A stretch of 32,208 bases of DNA from a virus. Within the stretch, counting starts at the first letter, position 1. Every line of letters begins with the position of its first letter. The notes under the pieces were generated by a model. The model worked only from the letters and a program-made list of their open reading frames with translations, was not told the origin of the DNA and made no database searches. The position numbers and the translations under genes are program-made. The stretch is taken from IMG/VR virus record IMGVR_UViG_3300025430_000077, positions 1-32,208 of that record. One strand, given 5' to 3'. Of this stretch, positions 28,107-32,208 are shown one piece after another.

Positions 28107-28919
28107 ATGGCGCGTTCACGCCGAATGATCGGGAACTGGATCAGGTTCTCCGTTGACTTTGCCGACCACCCGAAGGCCCTCGAGCTCGGACCCGAGAGCT
28201 GCTGGATGTACGTCTGCGGTCTCACCTACTCAAAGAAGTACCTCACGGACGGAGTTGTCCCGAAGGGCAAACTTGCGCGTCTTTGCAACGTCACGGACTA
28301 CGAAAAGTGCGTCACGGAATTGATCGCCAGCGGACTGTGGAAATGGGACAAGCGCAAGCAGAACATCATCATCCACGACTACCTCGAGTGGCAGACCTCC
28401 AAGGACGAAGTCGCCGAAACCCGTGAAAACTCAAGGATTCGTCAAGAGCGGGCACGCCAACGGCAAGCCGAACAGGAGGAGTCCCGTCACGCTCATGTCA
28501 CGCGTGACAAGGGCGTGATGTCACGCGCACGTCACGCCGAAGTGCGCGCGCAAGAGACAGAGACAGAGACAGAGACAGAGACAGAGATAAATACTTACGC
28601 AGACGACTCCGTCGTCCGCACAAAAGAGCCTCGTGACGCTGCACTGGTCAAGGCACTGATCGCGGTCTGCAAGATCGAACAAAGCGACCTGACCAAAGAG
28701 GCGATGCGCAAGGTTCGCTACGCAGCGAAGCAGCTGCGAGACGTCGGAGCGTCACCAGGCGAAATCGAAGCTCGAGCGGAGATCTACCAAGACATCTGGC
28801 CGACCATGGCGTTGACGCCAATGGGGCTCGTCAGCAATTGGCCGAAGTTGTCTAAGGAAGCGTTGCCGGTCTCAGAGATCGACCGTGCCCTTCAGGAGTT
28901 GGCAGGAGGTGCGGCATGA
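28107..28919 (+). CDS. Replication initiator-like protein with probable internal origin
   Basis: A 270-residue protein. The N-terminal 95 residues (WIRFSVDFADHPKALELGPE, GVVPKGKLARLCNV, LIASGLWKW) resemble the winged-helix start of phage replication initiator and replisome-organiser proteins. A charged linker (100-165) contains an ETETETETETE stretch made by a 6-bp microsatellite, and the C-terminal helical domain (180-265) could bind a helicase loader. The linker DNA holds repeated GTCACGC sites that look like origin iterons, as in lambda O. AAGGAGGAA precedes ATG 28107. The small gene after it looks like a helicase loader, which supports the role. Confidence 0.75.
   Translation: MARSRRMIGNWIRFSVDFADHPKALELGPESCWMYVCGLTYSKKYLTDGVVPKGKLARLCNVTDYEKCVTELIASGLWKWDKRKQNIIIHDYLEWQTSKDEVAETRENSRIRQERARQRQAEQEESRHAHVTRDKGVMSRARHAEVRAQETETETETETEINTYADDSVVRTKEPRDAALVKALIAVCKIEQSDLTKEAMRKVRYAAKQLRDVGASPGEIEARAEIYQDIWPTMALTPMGLVSNWPKLSKEALPVSEIDRALQELAGGAA
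28486..28537 (+). repeat. Probable replication-origin iterons (GTCACGC)
   Basis: Direct copies of GTCACGC start at 28486, 28497, 28520 and 28531, so two pairs are 11 bp apart and the pairs 23 bp apart, all close to whole helical turns. An inverted copy at 28502-28508 overlaps the second to form palindrome GTCACGCGTGAC (28497-28508), and a partial inverted copy (GCGTGA) lies at 28513. They lie inside the initiator gene, just before a purine-rich microsatellite, like the lambda origin inside gene O. Confidence 0.62.
28553..28588 (+). repeat. AGAGAC microsatellite
   Basis: Five perfect AGAGAC units and a sixth ending AGAGAT, giving a 36 bp purine-rich tract followed by AAATAC. It is in frame and encodes alternating Glu-Thr. 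Because the unit is 6 bp, copy changes keep the frame. It may ease strand opening next to the iterons. Confidence 0.9.
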
Positions 28920-29275
28920 ACTCCGACGAGGCGTACACGGTGCTGCACAGCATTGAAGGCCGGTGGCCTCGGACAACGAGCCGTGAGGAAGCCCGTGAGT
29001 GGGTGCTCATCATGTGCTCAAACAGCGACTCGGTGTCCTTGGCTGAAGCGCAGGCTGTGATCGACGACCTGACGGTGCAAAGCCCGGATCGCCGGCCGAC
29101 GCCGGCTCACTTCAAGGCTCGGTTGCAGTCACGCCGGCCTCGAGGAGGCACGCCGGCCGATGCACCAGCGCCGAAGGTCGACCCCGAGGTTGCCAAGTCG
29201 GCTGCACAGGAGGCGATGGCTGAGCTGCGAGCCAGCCTGCCGCAGTTGTGGCGAGGCAAGAAGGTGACCCTGTGA
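28916..29275 (+). CDS. Putative replicative helicase loader
   Basis: A 119-residue protein directly after the initiator-like gene. The N-terminal helices (AYTVLHSIEGRWPRTTSREE, AREWVLIMC) and AEAQAVIDDLTVQSPDRRPT followed by PAHFKARLQ match the layout of small phage helicase loaders (G39P-like), which bring DnaB to the origin. A Pro/Ala linker and a C-terminal helix follow. Evidence is layout and position, not a diagnostic motif. Confidence 0.6.
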   Translation: MNSDEAYTVLHSIEGRWPRTTSREEAREWVLIMCSNSDSVSLAEAQAVIDDLTVQSPDRRPTPAHFKARLQSRRPRGGTPADAPAPKVDPEVAKSAAQEAMAELRASLPQLWRGKKVTL

Positions 29276-29655
29276 ACGACCAGCCCTTGACCATTTACAA
29301 AGTGACCCGCCAAGGCAGCACCTGGACACTCAACACCGAAGACTTCGACGTCGACGTCGAGGCCACGCAACCGTTCACCCGTCGAGAGTTCCACTTCTGG
29401 TCGGGTTGGACGTCTCGTTCGTTGGTGATCGACGTTCCTGAGAGCCGGTCTCGCAAGATTGACCACTGCGGTCTGGTCGCTCAGATTGCCCGCAAGCAGA
29501 AGTCCGGTCTCAACTTCGAGGTCACCTGCCTTGGCAATCACGGCTGCGGCATCGTTTCGCGCCAGACCACCGTCGATTACGGCGTCGAGGCCTACCAGGC
29601 GCACGTCCTCAAATATCACGTCCCAGCACTGATCCCCATCAAGGAGTCCGCATGA
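29272..29655 (+). CDS. Hypothetical protein, 127 aa
   Basis: A 127-residue protein with an early beta-rich half (TIYKVTRQGSTWTLNTEDFD, FHFWSGWTSRSLVIDV) and a second half with HCGLVAQIARKQ and CLGNHGCG, possibly metal-binding. GTG 29272 shares its bases with the upstream TGA. It lies between the loader-like gene and a Cys-containing gene in the early operon. No family is recognised. Confidence 0.6.
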   Translation: MNDQPLTIYKVTRQGSTWTLNTEDFDVDVEATQPFTRREFHFWSGWTSRSLVIDVPESRSRKIDHCGLVAQIARKQKSGLNFEVTCLGNHGCGIVSRQTTVDYGVEAYQAHVLKYHVPALIPIKESA

Positions 29656-30215
29656 GCCTGTCGCCATCTGAGAAGCGCCGAGTCGAGCGGTACATGGCCG
29701 ACCTCGAGGAAGTCCGAGAGACCCTCGCCAAGATCACCGCAGCAGACCTCGCCCGGATCGTGCAGTCGATCAAGATGCGCACGACCGCCGACGGGTTCAA
29801 GTCAGGTGGCTTCTCAGTCGGTGGCGGTGGAAGCAGCGAGTCCACGCCTACTGAGCAGGCAGCACTTCGAGGCCTGCCCGACGACAAGAAGCGTGAGGAC
29901 GATTGGCGTTTCCACAACCAGCTCGATCCGGTGCGAGACGCTTCGGTTGAGCTGCTGGCGTACTTCCTCGGCATCGTGTCGTACGCCGAGTTGGTCAAGA
30001 AGCGCCACGCCTACCTCCGCCACACCGGCGAGGCGCTGCGAGGCCGTGTGACCACACTCGACCAGTGCATGGCCTGTCTGCGTGACGTCTCTGGCGTTGG
30101 CGACGACCGAATCCGAGCCGGGTTCTGCTCGAGCGACTACAAGGCGTGGCTCAGGGCGGGCCGTCCCGACCGCATGGCGTTCATCGCCAGCGTGCAGTCC
30201 AAGGAGGCGTCGTGA
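29652..30215 (+). CDS. Conserved early phage protein with zinc-like motif
   Basis: A 187-residue protein. The first part is helical and charged (SEKRRVERYMADLEEVRETL), followed by a Gly/Ser linker, a helical middle (ASVELLAYFLGIVSYAELVK), and a C-terminal knuckle DQCMACLRDVSG with a third Cys in IRAGFCSSDYKAWLRAGRPD. The end resembles small zinc-ribbon domains common in actinophage early proteins. The function is unknown; DNA or sigma-factor binding is possible. ATG 29652 has an ATGA overlap. Confidence 0.65.
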   Translation: MSLSPSEKRRVERYMADLEEVRETLAKITAADLARIVQSIKMRTTADGFKSGGFSVGGGGSSESTPTEQAALRGLPDDKKREDDWRFHNQLDPVRDASVELLAYFLGIVSYAELVKKRHAYLRHTGEALRGRVTTLDQCMACLRDVSGVGDDRIRAGFCSSDYKAWLRAGRPDRMAFIASVQSKEAS

Positions 30216-30358
30216 CCGAGGACTACAGCCAGGCGCACCGGCTTTGCAAGTGCGGGCACATCGGCTACCACCACCGGCCTCAGTGCCTGTTCTGGTGGCG
30301 GTCCAGCGAAGGCAACAAAGAGTGCGCATGTACCACGTTCGAGGAGGTCGAGGAATGA
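30212..30358 (+). CDS. CxCGH-type cysteine/histidine microprotein 1
   Basis: A 48-residue protein with CKCGHIGYHHRPQC and ECACTTFEE, giving the order C-x-C-G-H, H, C, C-x-C-x-x-F. A relative with the same order lies at 31241. This is a compact metal-binding fold, probably one zinc. GTG 30212 follows AAGGAGG. Function unknown. Confidence 0.65.
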   Translation: MTEDYSQAHRLCKCGHIGYHHRPQCLFWWRSSEGNKECACTTFEEVEE

Positions 30359-30420
30359 CTCACATCTGGCACATCATCATCACCTGGCATGGCCACCTGC
30401 GCCCATGGAGGCACCGTTGA
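30355..30420 (+). CDS. Tiny 21-residue ORF, possible leader peptide
   Basis: ATG 30355 overlaps the upstream stop and sits behind GAGG. The frame encodes a His/Trp/Ile-rich 21-mer (MTHIWHIIITWHGHLRPWRH plus R) whose TGA overlaps a TTG start of the next gene. Coupling on both sides suggests it is translated, perhaps only to deliver ribosomes downstream. It may also be chance. Confidence 0.4.
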   Translation: MTHIWHIIITWHGHLRPWRHR

Positions 30421-30827
30421 GTTGGCGTGACCACCCAGCAGTCCCGACGGGCTACGAGCTGACGATTGGCCAGCGTGCCGCCGACACCGTGCGCAACGGC
30501 ATGGGTTCGTGGCCGTTCGTCTTTGGCTTCCTTAGCGTCATGGCGCTGTGGGCGTTCATCAACAGCGAGATCCTCGGCCAAAGCGGTTGGGACCCGTACC
30601 CCTACATTTTGCTCAACCTGTTCCTGTCGATGCTGGCAGGCCTCCAGGGAGCCATCTTGCTGATTGCCGCCAAGCGTGCCGACGCCATTGCAGCGAAGCA
30701 GGCAATCCACCACCTTGAGGTCAGCGAAGCCACCAAGCGGTTCACGCAGGAAGCGGTCGACGTGATCGACCAACTCCACGACCTCACTCGAGAAGTCCAC
30801 CAAATCGTCTCAAAGGAGCAACAGTGA
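30417..30827 (+). CDS. DUF1003 membrane protein
   Basis: A 136-residue protein with two membrane helices, MGSWPFVFGFLSVMALWAFI (about 29-48) and DPYPYILLNLFLSMLAGLQG then AILLIA (about 59-84), the signature of DUF1003 proteins (M-G-S-W-x-F ... D-P-x-P-x-I-L-L-N). A long charged helix follows (KRADAIAAKQAIHHLEVSEA). The family is bacterial and its function is unknown; carriage by a phage is uncommon. TTG 30417 behind GGAGG is preferred over ATG 30405, which has no ribosome site and would overlap the 21-codon ORF more. Confidence 0.85.
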   Translation: MSWRDHPAVPTGYELTIGQRAADTVRNGMGSWPFVFGFLSVMALWAFINSEILGQSGWDPYPYILLNLFLSMLAGLQGAILLIAAKRADAIAAKQAIHHLEVSEATKRFTQEAVDVIDQLHDLTREVHQIVSKEQQ

Positions 30828-31018
30828 ATATCCCCATCTGGATCAACGGCTACACCGGCGCCTACGGGCACACCGACGACCTGAAAGTTCTGATCTTGTC
30901 CGACGTTGAGGCAGCACACCTCTACAACATGACCCACAAGGAGCGCATCGAACTCGGCGCCAACAAGGGACGCACTGTGACGCTGATCGACGACGAACTG
31001 CGAGCGACCCGTGACTAA
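30824..31018 (+). CDS. Small hypothetical protein, 64 aa
   Basis: A 64-residue ORF (WINGYTGAYGHTDDLKVLIL, then DVEAAHLYNMTHKERIELGA). GTG 30824 overlaps the DUF1003 stop and follows AAAGGAG. Looks like a small alpha/beta protein. Function unknown. Confidence 0.6.
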   Translation: MNIPIWINGYTGAYGHTDDLKVLILSDVEAAHLYNMTHKERIELGANKGRTVTLIDDELRATRD

Positions 31019-31244
31019 CGACGGTTCCTACTACGTCAAGGTGCTGAGCCACGAGGAATTCTTCAAGGTGCACTGCATCCCGTGCCAATACAACGCAATT
31101 GCGAACCGAGAACTCGGTTGGTTCCGCACGTTCGCTTGGCGCCCAAAGGATCAGGTCGGACCGTTGCGTTGTGATCGCTGCAACCGCATCGTCAACCAGG
31201 GCGAACCCGGATCACCTGAGCCCGTCTGCGGGTCGTTGCTGTGA
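31011..31244 (+). CDS. Two-CxxC zinc-ribbon-like protein
   Basis: A 77-residue protein with CIPC (about 22-25) and CDRC (54-57) knuckles, LHRL-like spacing between them, and a final Cys near the end. This is a typical zinc-ribbon arrangement. GTG 31011 overlaps the previous gene by eight bases. Function unknown. Confidence 0.62.
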   Translation: MTNDGSYYVKVLSHEEFFKVHCIPCQYNAIANRELGWFRTFAWRPKDQVGPLRCDRCNRIVNQGEPGSPEPVCGSLL

Positions 31245-31369
31245 GCCGTTGCAGCTGCGGGCACACCTTCAAGGAGCACGAACCGAACGGCTGGTGCAAC
31301 GAGTGCCCACACGACCCACTTCGCAACAACGCGCCATGCCCACGATTCACCGGAACGGAGACCCAATGA
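31241..31369 (+). CDS. CxCGH-type cysteine/histidine microprotein 2
   Basis: A 42-residue protein, CSCGHTFKEH then WCNECPHDP and APCPRFTG, with the same order as the one at 30212 (C-x-C-G-H, H, C, C, C-x-x-F). It is probably a duplicated or related metal-binding module. GTG 31241 and the TGA at its end overlap both neighbours by four bases. Confidence 0.62.
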   Translation: MSRCSCGHTFKEHEPNGWCNECPHDPLRNNAPCPRFTGTETQ

Positions 31370-31611
31370 GCCGAGAAGTCATCGCCAACATCAACCGCCA
31401 CGAGGAGCTGCTGCTTGAGCTCATCGCTGAGCGGTTTCAAAGTCGCTGGCAACGAGCCACTGAAGGCAACCACGAAGGCGAAGATGCCGAGGACGCCACC
31501 TTCACTCGCGGCTGGAACGCAGCATGGGACGACGCCTTTGAGCGACTGAACGACATCATCACGAACCACGTCGAAGGCCTTGACGTCAAGTTGGAGTTGA
31601 TGGACCGATGA
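31366..31611 (+). CDS. Small acidic helical protein
   Basis: An 81-residue charged, helical protein (NRHEELLLELIAERFQSRWQ, GWNAAWDDAFERLNDIITNH). ATG 31366 shares ATGA with the upstream gene. No family is recognised; the acidic middle (EGEDAEDATF) might mimic nucleic acid, but this is speculation. Confidence 0.6.
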   Translation: MSREVIANINRHEELLLELIAERFQSRWQRATEGNHEGEDAEDATFTRGWNAAWDDAFERLNDIITNHVEGLDVKLELMDR

Positions 31612-31679
31612 CCACGCCAACCTTGGTTTTCTGCCTCGCCATCATCTGGCTGCTCGTCGCTGCTGGTTGGAGGCGCTGA
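31608..31679 (+). CDS. Single-helix membrane micropeptide
   Basis: A 23-residue ORF with one hydrophobic helix (LVFCLAIIWLLVAAGW) and a basic end, overlapping both neighbours by one to four bases. Short but with the membrane-peptide pattern and operon spacing of a real gene. Confidence 0.5.
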   Translation: MTTPTLVFCLAIIWLLVAAGWRR

Positions 31680-31852
31680 TGTTGTTCCTGCCGTGGCCCA
31701 AGCGCAAGCGTCAAAACGGCATCGAATCCGATACTGAATTGGCGATCCGTAGGAATGGCACCTCAGAAGTTGCAGATTTGGCGAGGCTTACCGACTACCT
31801 CGACCGTCAAGCGGAGCGCCACGTTCGGATGTTGTTCGGAGGCAAGTTGTGA
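31679..31852 (+). CDS. Small basic hypothetical protein
   Basis: A 57-residue protein starting MLFLPWPKRKRQNG, then a helical region (EVADLARLTDYLDRQAERHV). ATG 31679 follows GGAGG and overlaps the previous TGA by one base; the longer TTG start at 31667 is less likely. Function unknown. Confidence 0.55.
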   Translation: MLFLPWPKRKRQNGIESDTELAIRRNGTSEVADLARLTDYLDRQAERHVRMLFGGKL

Positions 31853-31989
31853 GGCTGTTTCGCGAACGCTCCGAATTGGTCACCTTCGGCCTTGAGCTCA
31901 CGATGGATGCTCAAATCTTTGGCGTTCGATTCGTCGCTGTTCGGTTTGGTCACTACATCATCGGCATTGAGTGGGGAGAGAAACTATGA
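31849..31989 (+). CDS. Small hypothetical protein, 46 aa
   Basis: A 46-residue beta-rich ORF (LFRERSELVTFGLELTMDAQ, then FVAVRFGHYIIGIEWGE). GTG 31849 overlaps the previous stop (GTGA) and GGAGG lies upstream. The DNA here is less GC-rich than the rest of the operon. Function unknown. Confidence 0.5.
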   Translation: MRLFRERSELVTFGLELTMDAQIFGVRFVAVRFGHYIIGIEWGEKL

Positions 31990-32208
31990 ACCAGCAAGAG
32001 CGAGATGCCCTGCGATACAAGCACCGTTGCCTTGAAAGCAAGGTTGGCCCGTGGTGTCGTTCCTGTATGCACGGTTGGCCTTGTGACACAATCAAGGTGC
32101 TTGATGCGTTGGAGGAAGTCACGCCTACAGACGCGACTTCGTCCGAAGTTCACGACGACAGCGAAGTATCCGCTACTCGTGAAGTATGTGACCATAATGA
32201 ACAACTCC
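31986..32208 (+). CDS. Cysteine-containing protein, truncated by window end
   Basis: Open frame from ATG 31986 to the right edge with no stop (74 codons seen). It begins with a charged helix and a knuckle, HRCLESKVGPWCRSCMHGWP followed by Cys33, suited to bind zinc. The rest is acidic and Ser/Thr-rich. Overlaps the previous stop (ATGA). The C-terminus is missing. Confidence 0.5.
   Translation, partial: MNQQERDALRYKHRCLESKVGPWCRSCMHGWPCDTIKVLDALEEVTPTDATSSEVHDDSEVSATREVCDHNEQL

Noticed and set aside
28486-28588. CRISPR array or protein repeat domain
   Set aside because: Units are only 6-7 bp with no spacers; origin iterons and a microsatellite explain them better.

Overview
The window is almost the whole of a temperate, long-tailed (siphovirus-type) phage or prophage of an actinobacterium. 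The evidence is an HK97-type head set, a tape-measure gene, a tyrosine integrase with an attP that carries half of a tRNA-Ser gene, two WhiB proteins (an actinobacterial family), high GC, frequent GTG and TTG starts, and switch promoters that look leaderless. The exact host cannot be read from the sequence. Nearly all genes lie on the + strand and are joined by 1-4 bp ATGA/GTGA/TAATG overlaps. Two switch-region genes, the repressor and a DUF6378-like gene, lie on the - strand.

Layout. (1) 94-6569, packaging and head: HNH nuclease, small and large terminase, small membrane protein, portal, protease, capsid. (2) 6570-6706, a hairpin cluster behind the capsid gene. (3) 6707-17495, connector and tail: an Ig-like/adaptor fusion, tail terminator, tail tube, a probable frameshifted chaperone pair, tape measure, distal tail, hub and a collagen-containing fibre. 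(4) 17524-19692, lysis: endolysin, three small membrane proteins and a second papain-like hydrolase. (5) 19689-22011: a second HNH protein, an HTH protein, a metallophosphoesterase and two small proteins. (6) 22055-22474: three terminator-like hairpins, then attP with integrase arm repeats. (7) 22474-24753: integrase and the lysogeny switch. (8) 24750-32208, early region: RecT-like annealing protein, two WhiB proteins, a replication initiator with probable internal iterons, a putative helicase loader and many very small genes, several with cysteine knuckles. The last gene runs off the right edge.

The most interesting part is the switch (23706-24753). The repressor has only 86 residues, so it has a DNA-binding domain but no room for a LexA-type self-cleavage domain. 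Next to it, a sequence matching the actinobacterial LexA (SOS) box sits just upstream of a 47-codon ORF that runs convergently into the repressor gene. This suggests induction by a LexA-controlled antirepressor or antisense transcript rather than by repressor cleavage. Two copies of an inverted repeat GGTAA-N8-TTACC, one at the early promoter and one in attP, are candidate repressor operators. attP holds the 5' half of a tRNA-Ser(GCU) gene ending at the anticodon loop, which names the likely integration site. No DNA polymerase or helicase is present, so replication probably recruits the host replisome through the initiator and loader pair.

All assignments rest on reading motifs, gene order and sequence patterns by eye. 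No database search was run.
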